The translations under genes and the position numbers were made by a program. A stretch of 63,505 nucleotides of DNA from an uncultured Actinomycetes bacterium (GTDB lineage: Bacteria > Actinomycetota > Thermoleophilia > Solirubrobacterales > Solirubrobacteraceae): NCBI GenBank assembly GCA_937888775.1, contig CALAQT010000225.1, forward strand, positions 1-63,505, written 5' to 3'. This document shows positions 45,373 through 54,557 of this stretch, piece by piece. The notes beneath the pieces are model-generated. The model ran no database searches, was not told the DNA's origin, and worked only from the letters and a program-made list of their open reading frames with translations. Within the stretch, counting starts at the first letter, position 1; the number at the start of each line of letters is the position of its first letter.

Positions 45373-47137
45373 TGCCGTGACGACAACTGGACGGCAGACA
45401 GCAGAAATGACCAGCCGCTCGGGGCGAGGGCGCCCTCTGGCGCTGCTCGTCGTGTGCACCATAGCCACGCTGCTCATGCGCGCTGGCGGAGCTCCCGTAG
45501 CGGCCGCTAACAGCTATAACGTGTACGCGTGCTATGCGGGCCAGGGCACGTATCTCAATCCCGGAGACTCCGCGGCGTCCTGGACGCTCGCCAACAACAA
45601 CGGTGCCGCGTACTACCTGCCATACGATCAGTGCGGCAGCGGTGGGCCCAACGGGTTCGGTGTCATCAGCCGCTCCGGCTACACCGCGCCCGCCGGGGAC
45701 GAGGGCGAGGTCTACTTCCAGGCCCCCGCCGGGCTGCACATCAGGCAAGTCCAGTTGTGGCGCTCACTCTTTGACTACGGGGTAGGTGAAGGCGGGAGTT
45801 CCCAGCGCAACTATGCGTGGAACCTGGCGGACGGTGCCCTACCCGGTGTCGGCGACGAGTTCGACGGCTCCGAGAACGTGACCTACGGAGAGGCCGGGTC
45901 GGGCGATCTCACCGACAACGGAATCGTCGAAAGCAACTACACGTCTGTGAACCTCGCATCGGCACTGCCCAGCCAGTACGCCTACGTCGTCGGCTGCGGG
46001 TTCGCAAACGGTTGCACGACCGGCGGGCACGCCCCAGCCAGCCCGAGCGGACCCGACACGATCATCAACATCTATGGCGCGATCGTCACCGTCGAAGACA
46101 ACACACCGCCGACGCTGAGCCTCGGCAGCTCCGGGCTGCTGGATGGCGATACCCAAAGCGGAATGGTCCCCCTGACGCTCAGCGCCGCAGCTCTACCGGG
46201 CATCGCAAAGATCGAAGTCTACGCGGGCAACAGCCCGACGGCTGCATCGAGCGAGGACTTCACCCAGACCACGCGCTGTGCCTTCTACGAGGCCGTTCCC
46301 TGCCAGAATCTCTCCAACTACCAGTACCCGGTCGACACGAGCAAGCTGCCAAACGGCACCTACTACCTCACGGTCAAGGCTTACGATCCAGCCGGCAATG
46401 TAGTCGCCGTCAGCTCCCCCTCACCATTGACCGTCGAGAACCAGCCCATCACGGCGCTCTCCTCAGGGCTCGCCGGCGCGAATGGGATCCCCAACGGCCA
46501 GTCTCCGTGCGCGGGGGAGGCGCTGAATCTCGCGGTCAATGGCAAGACCAAGCCGCCGGTCATCCTCTACGGGAAGAGAGTCGCGGTGAGGGGCGTCTTG
46601 CATTGCGGCACAGTGCCGATCCGCAATGCACGCGTCCTCATCGCGACGATCGGTGGCCCACGCAGCGCCGCGATCGACACCTCGGTGCAGACCGCTCTGG
46701 ATGGCTCCTTCGAGTACACGGTCTCGCGGGGCCCTGATCGCACGCTCCGCTTCTCCTACGTTGCGTACAGCGATGATCCGGGTCCGTCCGCCATTGCGAC
46801 CGCGGCGATCAGGATACGTCCAAGCATCACGCTGAAGATCAAACCCCATGACACCAGCAACGGAGGCACGATCTACTGGACGGGCATCGTAGCCGGCGGG
46901 CCATACCCCTCGCAGGGAGTGACGCTCGAGGTAGAGGTGCGAGAGGGCAGGCACTGGAGAGTCTTCGACCAAGTCGTCGCCAACGGCAAGGGCCGTTTTC
47001 ACTACACCTATCGCTTCCACGCCACCGACGAACCCACCATCTACACGTTCCGCGTCGCTCTCCCAGACACCGGATCGGGGAGTTACTCCTACACCCCAGG
47101 CGCCAGCAACACCGTCGACGTGCACGTCGATCCCTAG
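45359..47137 (+). CDS. Exported protein with shared C-terminal module, paralogue 4
   Basis: 592 residues from ATG 45359, overlapping paralogue 3 by 14 bp; ATG 45407 (MTSRSGRGRPLAL) also gives a good signal peptide (ALLVVCTIATLLMRAGG). Mature start ANSYNVYACYAGQG. The N-terminal domain (GFGVISRSGYTAPAGDEGEV, AGLHIRQVQLWRSLFDYGVG) differs from the others. The middle has GIAKIEVYAGNSPTAASSED and LTVKAYDPAGNVVAVSSP. The shared module starts NGIPNGQSPCAGEALNLAVN and ends NTVDVHVDP. Last gene of the run; followed by about 300 bp without a gene. Confidence 0.82.
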   Translation: MSTPNAVTTTGRQTAEMTSRSGRGRPLALLVVCTIATLLMRAGGAPVAAANSYNVYACYAGQGTYLNPGDSAASWTLANNNGAAYYLPYDQCGSGGPNGFGVISRSGYTAPAGDEGEVYFQAPAGLHIRQVQLWRSLFDYGVGEGGSSQRNYAWNLADGALPGVGDEFDGSENVTYGEAGSGDLTDNGIVESNYTSVNLASALPSQYAYVVGCGFANGCTTGGHAPASPSGPDTIINIYGAIVTVEDNTPPTLSLGSSGLLDGDTQSGMVPLTLSAAALPGIAKIEVYAGNSPTAASSEDFTQTTRCAFYEAVPCQNLSNYQYPVDTSKLPNGTYYLTVKAYDPAGNVVAVSSPSPLTVENQPITALSSGLAGANGIPNGQSPCAGEALNLAVNGKTKPPVILYGKRVAVRGVLHCGTVPIRNARVLIATIGGPRSAAIDTSVQTALDGSFEYTVSRGPDRTLRFSYVAYSDDPGPSAIATAAIRIRPSITLKIKPHDTSNGGTIYWTGIVAGGPYPSQGVTLEVEVREGRHWRVFDQVVANGKGRFHYTYRFHATDEPTIYTFRVALPDTGSGSYSYTPGASNTVDVHVDP

Positions 47138-47443
47138 CCCTTTGCTGCTTGTTGGCGCTCACGCTAGGTTCCCCATTTGAAGCGCAGTTGGACCCCACTG
47201 GTTGCTGTTGAACCGCACGGCTGCTGCTTCGACGCCAGGAGGGAGAGCGCTGCAAGCTGCCGCACACGCGCCCGCTGGTCGTCCCGAGCGGGCGTCTGAC
47301 ACTCGCCTTGCGAGACGCTCGCATCCCAGGTGGAGGCGGGCGCGATCATGGCAGCGGTCGGCGAGGGACTAGCTATGCCTGGTGCATCGGCCCACCTACG
47401 CGCCACACCCGCGGCGGAGACCCAGGTCCCGCGCTCGCCTGGT
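47138..47443. other. Intergenic interval after the secretion locus
   Basis: 306 bp. The plus strand holds cagttggaccccact at about 47189, a weak echo of the ttggacccc pair at the right end of the ~320-bp repeats. On the minus strand a short frame ends SGVQLRFKWGT, possibly the tail of a lost mobile gene. Nothing else recognised. Confidence 0.35.
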
Positions 47444-47824
47444 TCAGACGTAGCTGATCAGATCCACGATCCAGCCCTCGGAGTAGATCTTCAAGAAGAT
47501 GTTGTGCCCTCGCGGGTCATCGATTTCGGCGAGACCCTCGTCAGCGTCTCCCGTGAATGAGAGTTCGGCGCGGAGAAACCGGCGCTCCCAGATCGCAACC
47601 TCCGGGTAATGCGGCTTGCCTTCTCCGTCCTCGACCCAGCTGAGGACCCAACGTGGTTGGTGGGACTTCTCCTGGTACTCGACTTCGCGGAGCGTCCCGG
47701 AGAACTGCGCGACGGGAAAACCGCCGTCGTCCCAAGGCAGAAAGATGGCTGCCTCGACCATCTGACCGCGCATGCCGCGGAGCATGTCGATCAGCTCGCC
47801 GAACTCCGTTACGTCTTGACCCAC
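47444..47824 (-). CDS. Hypothetical protein
   Basis: 126 residues. Beta-rich (VEAAIFLPWDDGGFPVAQFS, RWVLSWVEDGEGKPHYPEVA, NIFLKIYSEGWIVDLISYV), acidic, no signal or membrane segment. Codon use is ordinary for the window. A single small beta-barrel-like domain is likely. It does not match a family I know. Its start (GTG or TTG at 47824) faces the divergent gene at 48031 with about 200 bp between. Confidence 0.6.
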   Translation of the reverse strand: MGQDVTEFGELIDMLRGMRGQMVEAAIFLPWDDGGFPVAQFSGTLREVEYQEKSHQPRWVLSWVEDGEGKPHYPEVAIWERRFLRAELSFTGDADEGLAEIDDPRGHNIFLKIYSEGWIVDLISYV

Positions 47825-48030
47825 GTGCGAAAGCTACTGGCGAACGGACCTGGCATGGCCTCGTCCCGGTGGCCGTTCCGGGGTCCTTGGCCGTAATCAG
47901 ACTCGTCCGCAGCTGCACGCGGCGCGTTCCCAGCCCGAGTCGGGCGGTCGGGGCTGGCCACAGTCGGGGCGCGACCGGCGTGTCTCGGCATAGCGTTGGC
48001 CCGCTCCGAGTTACGTGCGAAGCTGCCCGG

Positions 48031-48978
48031 ATGACCGGCGCTTCTATCCGCGTGCCGAACGAGCCCGCCGGCAGGCTGCCGGCGGTTCCAGCCGAGGTTA
48101 GAGGCGACCACGAGTCGCCGGCGCCAGCGCTCATCGTGCCGGTCTCAGTCGAACTCTTCCCGCGCGGCGGGCAAACCGTTGTACTGGACCGCCTAGCTGC
48201 GACACTGTGGACGCACCCTCCTGCCGGCCCACGCCTGCGCGTCGGCCTACCCGCCGTGATCCACAACGGCGACGCCCGCTGGGGGCTGCTGGTCTCCGAA
48301 GAGGGCCGCGGCAACCCGCATCGCGTTGAGCTTCGCTTCGACCTGCTCGATCACGGCCTGCGGACGCTCGACGAACACTTCCAGACCAACCCAGCTCTCC
48401 ATCCTGAGCTGACGATGTACCTGGACGCTCGGCTCGGGATTGCGCCGAACTTTCCCGACGACGTCAACGAGACCGGCACCCTCGGCCTCGTGCAATGCGC
48501 GAAGCCTCTGACGGACGAACTCGTCGTGCCGATCTCGCGGGAGCACTGGGCGCGAGAGATCGGACCGGCGCTCGGCCACGACCGGATGCGCCTGGTGGCG
48601 GTGCGACTCCCCTCGACCGAGGGACCGCTCGGACGGGACGTGGTCATCTCCTACAACGATGCGAGCCACGCCTACGACCGCGCCGAATGGCGCGAGTGCA
48701 TCCAGAAGTGCCGAGACGTCCGCACGTATGTCGAGCGAGCTGTCCGACAGGAAGATGGCGAACACGTCGCCACCGCGGTAGCGCGACGGCTCGGCACCGA
48801 TGAGAACGACCCCCGGATCAAGTTCCTCGACTCGATCTGGACGGCCCTCGTCAACCACACGAGCGGCGCGCATCACGTCGACAGTCGCGACCGCCTCGAA
48901 GCAGCGACCGCACACGCTGCGCTGCTCGTCACAGCGACGATGATCCAGCACGTCGCTGAGCTCATCGGCCCAGCATAA
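48031..48978 (+). CDS. Hypothetical protein, helical C-terminal domain
   Basis: 315 residues from ATG 48031; the frame is open far upstream but that part is antisense-like. Segments: ALIVPVSVELFPRGGQTVVL, LRVGLPAVIHNGDARWGLLV, then a helical domain AYDRAEWRECIQKCRDVRTY with DSIWTALVNHTSGAHHVDSR and AAHAALLVTATMIQHVAELI. The N-x-T-S-G-A-H-H context is similar to HEPN-like or abortive-infection helical domains, but no clear RxxxxH. An AAAGCC-cacgc-GGCTTT hairpin directly after the stop (about 48977-48993) may terminate transcription. Function unknown. Confidence 0.7.
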   Translation: MTGASIRVPNEPAGRLPAVPAEVRGDHESPAPALIVPVSVELFPRGGQTVVLDRLAATLWTHPPAGPRLRVGLPAVIHNGDARWGLLVSEEGRGNPHRVELRFDLLDHGLRTLDEHFQTNPALHPELTMYLDARLGIAPNFPDDVNETGTLGLVQCAKPLTDELVVPISREHWAREIGPALGHDRMRLVAVRLPSTEGPLGRDVVISYNDASHAYDRAEWRECIQKCRDVRTYVERAVRQEDGEHVATAVARRLGTDENDPRIKFLDSIWTALVNHTSGAHHVDSRDRLEAATAHAALLVTATMIQHVAELIGPA

Positions 48979-49101
48979 AGCCCACGCGGCTTTACGCGGG
49001 GGATTCCCCGGGGAAGGTCAACGATTATGTCCGCCCAAGCTGTAGTGGTCGGCTTGAACGTTGCCGCGGTTGACCGTTAAACAACGCAAAGCTGCGATGC
49101 A

Positions 49102-50027
49102 TTAGCTGGGGAACGCAAGAGACGTCAGAGCGTCGGGGCCTTTACGGCGGATCGCGGCCTCAACGAGCCCCGACAGCGTCGTCTCGCGGGCAGAGCGGAC
49201 GATCGGGTCGAAGATCCATGCGCGGTTGTGCACCTCCTCGCCGCGCGCCGGCGAGAGGGGGATCCGGTAGCGAAACTCGCCGAAGAGCTGCAGCAGGAGC
49301 CCCACCCCGCGCTCGGTCGAGACTGCCATCAGGAGGTGCGCGGGCGGCGGGGCCAGCACCTGGTGGTAGAGGTCGTCGGGCTCGACGTCGTCCCAGAGGG
49401 GGCTGAGCGGCGGCAGGCCCTCGGCGGGCTCGGACTCGCCGCCGGCGAGCACGTCTCGCAGATGGGCGGCCTGGGGCGTGCTGAGCCAGCTCTCGCCGAG
49501 GAGCTCGCGTCCGAACGCAAGTCCGACTTTGGCGCCGAAGCGGGGCCACAGCGACGTCTTCAAGGAGTAGGCGATGTTGCCGACCGCCTCTGGTTGGCGG
49601 ACAGTCTCGATCGTGAAGTCGACCTCGACGGAATCGCCGCGCTGGGCGCGGATGCGCTCGATGCGCTTGCGCACGAGCGCCTCAGCCTCCCCGACGTCGA
49701 CCGTGTAGCGCTCGCTGCTCTCATCGCGGTGCTCGGGGGCCGGCACGCGATGGACGGACGCGCCGTCTCGGCCAAGCTCGACGTACATCGGCAGCCCGTT
49801 CTCGAGTTTGCCGTACAGGCGCGGAGCTGGGAGCACCTCACCGCGAGGGTCAGGCACCCGATGACGGTGGCGGGCGGCGAGGATGAACGGCTCGCTCGCG
49901 AACGGACCGTCGACCTCCCTGCCGCCCCTCGCGTTGCAGGCGTCGCACACATCGGACGACGGGCAGCAGGGAGTCGCTCGCCACAATGGGTGCAGAGGAA
50001 GGTCTCGGACGGCGCGTCAGCTGGCAC
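49102..50027 (-). pseudogene. Zinc-finger/HNH-like protein with one frameshift
   Basis: The first frame from GTG 50027 reads PADAPSETFLCTHCGERLPA, a zinc-binding C-x2-C. After a one-base shift near 49960-49975 the other frame reads SDVCDACNARGGREVDGPFA, with a second C-x2-C, as in HNH-type restriction proteins (C-x2-C...C-x2-CN). The main frame then runs intact for about 280 residues (RYTVDVGEAEALVRKRIERI, SLKTSLWPRFGAKVGLAFGR, ALTSLAFPS). Alternatively a TTG at 49986 starts a shorter protein. The downstream part matches no catalytic domain I know. Confidence 0.6.
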
Positions 50028-50118
50028 GGGAAATCATTGTGCTCAAACGACGGAGGAAACCCCAGGTCCGGCCCCACGTCGGATGCGTCTCTGGACGCAG
50101 CGCTGTTCGCCACGTGCG

Positions 50119-51099
50119 TCAGGCGGCCTCGGGCCTCGCTACCCACGATCGCACAGGGATCGCGTAGAGCTTGTAGGCCCAGTTTCCGCCGTTGACGAAG
50201 CGCCAGCTAGCGGGCGGCTCCACGGGTACGCAGGTCACTTGGTTATTGACGTGCAGGTGACCGTGGAGCCGTTCACCTATCCAGACCTCGCCGGGCGTGC
50301 CGACGGCCTGAATCTTTGCTGCCATCGTGAGGGCCATCCCGTACACGTCGGGCTGAGTACGGGAGGCCGCGCTGCCAACGACGCGCACCGACGCCTCGCT
50401 AGCGTCGGCTCCGATGCGGATATCGACGGCGGGCAGGCCGCGACGTTCAAGCTGCACGTTTAGCACCATGTAGACGACTGCGACCATGACCGAGGCGGCA
50501 TGAATCGCCGCGTCGCAGGCAGCGATCGAGATGCCCTGGCCGTCGAAGGCCGCGATCAGACCATCGCCCGTGAAGTTGACGATCACCCCATCAAAGTCCC
50601 CAACGATCTCGGCAAGCTCGCGCAGCAGGAGCGGGACTATCCGCCCGTAGGCATCGGGATCGCTCGCTTGCAGCTGGGTCGAGCCGACAAGATCGATGCA
50701 CAGAGCGGCGAGCGCGACCTGAGAGCCGACCAAAGCGGCCAGCGGGTTCTCCGGCGACTGCGGCTGCTCGATCGACTCGGGGTGCTCAAGGGCGTAGCCG
50801 ATTGCCTCCGAGCGCTCCTGAAGCCTCCCCAAGAGGTCCCGGCGTTCGGGCGACTTGACGGTCGGCCCGTTGGCGACCGCGTTGAGCATCTGGTTGATCG
50901 CGCTCTTCCAGACATCGGGCGGGAAGACGTCGTTGGTCTGGATGTCACGCACGCTCCCGTCCTCCTGGAGCTTGTAGCGAGCCTTTGAGAAGCGGACCTG
51001 AAGCGGCCGCGTGCCATCCGGCTCGGGGTCGCCTATCTCAACGGACTCGACATCGATCCTGACCCAGTTGGAATCGATCTTGATCGGCTCCTCCGCCAT
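50119..51099 (-). CDS. Class III nucleotidyl cyclase domain protein
   Basis: 326 residues. Residues 125-280 form the cyclase homology domain: metal-binding D136 (ALCIDLVGSTQL) and D179 (FTGDGLIAAF), then IRIGADASEASVRVVGSA and DVYGMALTMAAKIQAVGTPG. At the transition-state positions (usually N and R in NxxxR) this protein has T258 and K262. The N-terminal ~110 residues are unique (KIDSNWVRIDVESVEIGD). No membrane segment is present. Soluble cyclases of this type make cAMP or, in Pycsar defence, cCMP or cUMP. The neighbour across the divergent gap is a TOPRIM protein rather than a known Pycsar effector. Confidence 0.85.
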   Translation of the reverse strand: MAEEPIKIDSNWVRIDVESVEIGDPEPDGTRPLQVRFSKARYKLQEDGSVRDIQTNDVFPPDVWKSAINQMLNAVANGPTVKSPERRDLLGRLQERSEAIGYALEHPESIEQPQSPENPLAALVGSQVALAALCIDLVGSTQLQASDPDAYGRIVPLLLRELAEIVGDFDGVIVNFTGDGLIAAFDGQGISIAACDAAIHAASVMVAVVYMVLNVQLERRGLPAVDIRIGADASEASVRVVGSAASRTQPDVYGMALTMAAKIQAVGTPGEVWIGERLHGHLHVNNQVTCVPVEPPASWRFVNGGNWAYKLYAIPVRSWVARPEAA

Positions 51100-51203
51100 G
51101 TCCGCAGTGTGACACGGAGGCTCGACGGTTCAGCGTGATATTCGGCACTTAGCAGCCCTCTTTTCGTCCCCGAACCGGGACAGCGCCAGTTAGGCTCCGG
51201 CGG

Positions 51204-51401
51204 GTGCAGGAAGATCCGACGCCAGTGCTGTCGCAGATCGCCAGCGCGCTCGCTGACGACGACCGCCCCCGAGCCGACTCGCTGATGGAGACAATCGCAT
51301 TCCGTCTCGTCGGGCTGGAGATTCTCAAGCCCGCGCGGCTCCGGGGTCCCTACGGGACCCAGATGTGCGAGGCCCCGACCGTGCTTGAGGCGCTCGCGTA
51401 G
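51204..51401 (+). CDS. Small hypothetical protein before TOPRIM gene
   Basis: 65 residues, GTG start. PVLSQIASALADDDRPRADS, then LMETIAFRLVGLEIL, is helical and protein-like. The stop is two bases before the GTG start of the TOPRIM gene, in a different frame, so the two could be coupled. It is short and without family recognition; it could also be a 5' leader. Confidence 0.42.
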   Translation: MQEDPTPVLSQIASALADDDRPRADSLMETIAFRLVGLEILKPARLRGPYGTQMCEAPTVLEALA

Positions 51402-51403
51402 CT

Positions 51404-53095
51404 GTGCGCGCTTCGCCGCCCCAGATCCCCCCCGGACTCTCGGTGTCGATCAGCTGGCGTGAGCTGTGGCGGAGTGGGGCGTTCATCCAGAACACTCTGC
51501 TCGCACAATCCGGATTTAGTTCAGCGGCCGAGGAGCGACTGGGCCCGCTCGGGATGCGCCCGGAGTGGCTCGAACGATTCGACAAAGCGGGAGCTCTCCA
51601 GCCGATCGCGTTCGTCGCTGGTGGTGACCCGCCGGCGGTCACTGATTTCACGCCCTACGAGGACAGGATGGCCTTCCGTGAGGAGCACGACTTTGCGCCG
51701 TGGTCGACGTACGCGTGGGAAGCCTGGGGTCACCCCGAGATCACCGCCGAGTACTCGCCGTGGCAACTGCTCTACGCGGAGGACGTCGCCAGGCGCACGA
51801 GTGAGTCCGTCCCATTGAGCGACCTCCTGGCCTCGCCCGAGGATCTCGCGACCAGGCTTAAACCGGTTCGCGGCCTCCTCGAGCACCTCCAGGCCTCGTG
51901 GGCAACGCTGCACGATGCCTGGATGCCGCTCGTGAAGCTCCTAGTGCGGGTCCAGAATCGATACCTGCCTGAGGTGACCTGGCGGAGCACCTACGTGTAC
52001 GACGTCGACCGAAAAGCGCAAGTCGAACCTTGGGAGCTTGAGCTCGAGTCCTTCGACGCGGCCGAGGTTGCCGGCGAGCTCGGCGTCAGCCACGACGAGA
52101 TCCTCCACGCCTACTGGTTCCTGGTTGAACGAGGGATCGATCGCGAGCCGCGCGACGGGATGGAGCAACTCCGTCGCGCCCAGTCACGCTCCGCATACAA
52201 AGATTGGCGCGGCATGGCCCGCAGCGCCCAAGACCACTACCAGGCCGCGCAAATGCTGCGGCGGTTCATCGACGATCTCACGGGGTCCCCACCGGGAAGA
52301 CCAGACGATTGGGTCATGGACGGCCGCCAGCCGTTTCGGGGAGCTCTGTTCGACCATGGCCCAGTGCCGAGCCTTACGCGTGAGGATCTGACGCGTGAGC
52401 TAGTCGCCGCTGGCCTGTATCCGCATGCGGCCCACGTCATCGGCGAGGGCAAATGCGAGAAGGACTTCGTGACCACGATCGTGGCTGGCTTTCTCGGCAG
52501 CAGCGCCGCCAAGGAGATCGGATTCACAGATCTAGGCGGCAGCGGCTCAGCTAGCCGGCTCCCCACCATGGTCAGCGGCCTCACGACCTACGCGACTCGC
52601 ACGGTCGTAATCGTGGACAACGAGGGAAAGACGGCCGACTACACCGACGGGCTCATTCGCAGGGGCGCCCTCAACGCAGACGACGTATGCCGGTTCACCC
52701 GCAACATCGAGGAGAGCAACTTCAGCGACAAGGAGCTGATCGACGTTCTATGCGCATTCGCGACGAATCCACCCGAGGGGCGCGAGGCGGTCACGCTGAC
52801 GATCACGCTCGAGCAACTCGAGGAGGCCTACCAGGAGCGCCGACGGCGAAGCAAAGCCGGCGACGATCCCGGGAAGGCCGGCGTGCTGTTGGAGATGGCC
52901 GAAGATCCCGAGCACGGCGGCCCGGTGCGTGTCAGCAAGCGCGAGTTTGCGTGCGCTCTCGCGAAGCGCATGCTCGAGGAGTTCGCCGCCAGCGGGGGAG
53001 ATGGGGCCGCTCGGGACCAGCTGTACAAAGAGCGGCCACTGTTCCCGTTCGTCCTGGAGCGCGTCGCTCAAGCGGTGCACGACACGCGGAGGTGA
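51404..53095 (+). CDS. TOPRIM-domain protein (OLD-like nuclease fold)
   Basis: 563 residues, GTG start. The N-terminal ~330 residues are helical and unrecognised (HEEILHAYWFLVERG-like HTH element at SHDEILHAYWFLVERGIDRE). From about 340 a TOPRIM domain follows: AAHVIGEGKCEKDFVTTIVA (catalytic E), TDLGGSGSASRL, TRTVVIVDNEGKTADYTDGL (D-x-E) and FTRNIEESNFSDKELIDVLC. This is the order in OLD-family and Gabija-type nucleases, but no ABC ATPase precedes it. The C-terminus (SKREFACALAKRMLEEFAAS) is helical. It diverges from the cyclase gene. Role in defence is inference. Confidence 0.75.
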   Translation: MRASPPQIPPGLSVSISWRELWRSGAFIQNTLLAQSGFSSAAEERLGPLGMRPEWLERFDKAGALQPIAFVAGGDPPAVTDFTPYEDRMAFREEHDFAPWSTYAWEAWGHPEITAEYSPWQLLYAEDVARRTSESVPLSDLLASPEDLATRLKPVRGLLEHLQASWATLHDAWMPLVKLLVRVQNRYLPEVTWRSTYVYDVDRKAQVEPWELELESFDAAEVAGELGVSHDEILHAYWFLVERGIDREPRDGMEQLRRAQSRSAYKDWRGMARSAQDHYQAAQMLRRFIDDLTGSPPGRPDDWVMDGRQPFRGALFDHGPVPSLTREDLTRELVAAGLYPHAAHVIGEGKCEKDFVTTIVAGFLGSSAAKEIGFTDLGGSGSASRLPTMVSGLTTYATRTVVIVDNEGKTADYTDGLIRRGALNADDVCRFTRNIEESNFSDKELIDVLCAFATNPPEGREAVTLTITLEQLEEAYQERRRRSKAGDDPGKAGVLLEMAEDPEHGGPVRVSKREFACALAKRMLEEFAASGGDGAARDQLYKERPLFPFVLERVAQAVHDTRR

Positions 53096-53399
53096 CGCGC
53101 TGCCGGCGGGAACGGCTGCGTCCCACGCCTGCGCCAGGCTGCTGTTGAGGGCTACTCGGCGGGTAGCTTTCGCGTGTTGGGGGTCGTCTCGCGCGGCGCT
53201 GATCCGGTGTGCTACGGACGACGTCTGACGGCCCCCGGCCACGACTGCTCCTTTGGTGGGGAAGGCGGTCGTCGGGGTCGGTGGCGGCTAGGCGCCTGCC
53301 TTGGACGACCTGCGAGTGCGTCGACCGACCATCGGCTCACGCTCGCTTCGACTGGCGTTTGGGAAGCGTTCACCCCGGTTCTCGCGAGGCCCTTGACTC
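53096..53399. other. Intergenic interval, nothing recognised
   Basis: 304 bp between convergent TOPRIM and hydrolase genes. Frames are open on the plus strand but look non-coding (RRLTAPGHDCSFGGEGG-type). No hairpin stood out. Confidence 0.5.
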
Positions 53400-54371
53400 T
53401 CATCGGTCGTCCCATGTGAGAGTCTCTACGTTTGCTGGCGAGCGGCGCGGCTGAACCGCCACTCGCTGGTGCTCCGCGCCTGCCGACCACAGAGGAGCGA
53501 CGGCCGGCCCGCCCGGCTGCAGATGGCGTCGCAGGAACGCGAGCTGGTCGGTCACGACTAGCTCATGCTGCGGCCCGTCGTAGATGTCGAAGTGATCGAC
53601 GCCGGGATAGGTGCGCAGCTCGCCCAGTGGTGCGCGGTGCGCTGCCGCAATCGCGGGCCCCGGCTTGGCGACCCGGTCGCACTCGCCAACACAGACAAGC
53701 CACGGGCAATGCAGCTTTCGGGCGTAGCGCGCCGGGCGATAGGGACGACCAAGAATCCACCGCGATGACACACGGTCACGCCACTGCGAGTCCTCCCCGA
53801 TCGCCACCACGTGACGCCAGCCGACCTCGCCGCCAGGCGCATTGATGAGCGCCGCCTCATCCGGCTGGCCAACCACAGGGAGATGCCGACCCAGCACGGC
53901 CGCGAGCAGCATGCGGGCGGTGACCCGCAGCGACGATCGGTGCGCCTGTTGCACCATGTCAAGAAACGGAACCTGGCTGATCGCTGCAGCAACACGGGAA
54001 TCCTGTGCGGCCGCGGCGAGTGCGTTTCCCCCGCCCATCGAGGAGCCGAACGTCGCCACACGCTCCGCGTCGACACCAGGTAGCGATCGGGCGAAGGCGA
54101 TTGCCGCGTGCCAATCTTCCATTTGCCTCTTCGGAAGGAACAGGTCTGGCTCCCCGGTACTGTCGCCGAAGCCGCGGTGGTCGAACACGAGCGCAGCGAT
54201 GCCCGCATCCGCGAAACGCTCGGCGAACACGCCCAGCCGGTCGCGGCGGGTCCCAGAGAGCCCGTGAGCCATCACGATGACCGGAGCCAGCGGCGAGTCG
54301 CCGGCAGCGGGATAAAGCCAGGCCGCGCATGAGTCGGCCCCGGATGAGAACTGCAGATCTTTTCTATTCAT
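53400..54371 (-). CDS. Alpha/beta hydrolase (dienelactone hydrolase/S9-like)
   Basis: 323 residues from ATG 54371 (MNRKDLQFSSGADSCAAWLY). The oxyanion region is VIVMAHGLSGTRRD, the nucleophile elbow GSSMGGGNA, and a late H lies in PGVDHFDIYDG. The strand-6 D (VCVGECDR) completes the triad. It is similar to cytosolic esterases and acetylxylan-esterase-like hydrolases acting on small esters. A longer upstream frame exists to 54530 but begins with non-protein-like sequence. The C-terminal ~45 residues are low complexity. Confidence 0.88.
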   Translation of the reverse strand: MNRKDLQFSSGADSCAAWLYPAAGDSPLAPVIVMAHGLSGTRRDRLGVFAERFADAGIAALVFDHRGFGDSTGEPDLFLPKRQMEDWHAAIAFARSLPGVDAERVATFGSSMGGGNALAAAAQDSRVAAAISQVPFLDMVQQAHRSSLRVTARMLLAAVLGRHLPVVGQPDEAALINAPGGEVGWRHVVAIGEDSQWRDRVSSRWILGRPYRPARYARKLHCPWLVCVGECDRVAKPGPAIAAAHRAPLGELRTYPGVDHFDIYDGPQHELVVTDQLAFLRRHLQPGGPAVAPLWSAGAEHQRVAVQPRRSPANVETLTWDDR

Positions 54372-54557
54372 GCACCAATAACGGCGCAGGGCATCGAAAC
54401 GTGAGGCCCACAACGAATCACGTCGCCTCGCGCTTGCAAACAGCCCCCCGCTACCGCATACGCCGTGAGCCAGCGCCTTAACACGGGAGACCGACGCTGC
54501 GGTGATCCACGCGAGCTTCGGCCCGCGCATTGAACGCGCCCACAGGTGTGCTGCACG

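Noticed and set aside
47164..47406. Small minus-strand gene ending SGVQLRFKWGT
   Set aside because: Only the last residues look protein-like; the rest is low-complexity and no start or family is evident.
53174..53454. Plus-strand small ORFs between TOPRIM and hydrolase genes
   Set aside because: Two overlapping frames are equally open with no codon preference or motif.
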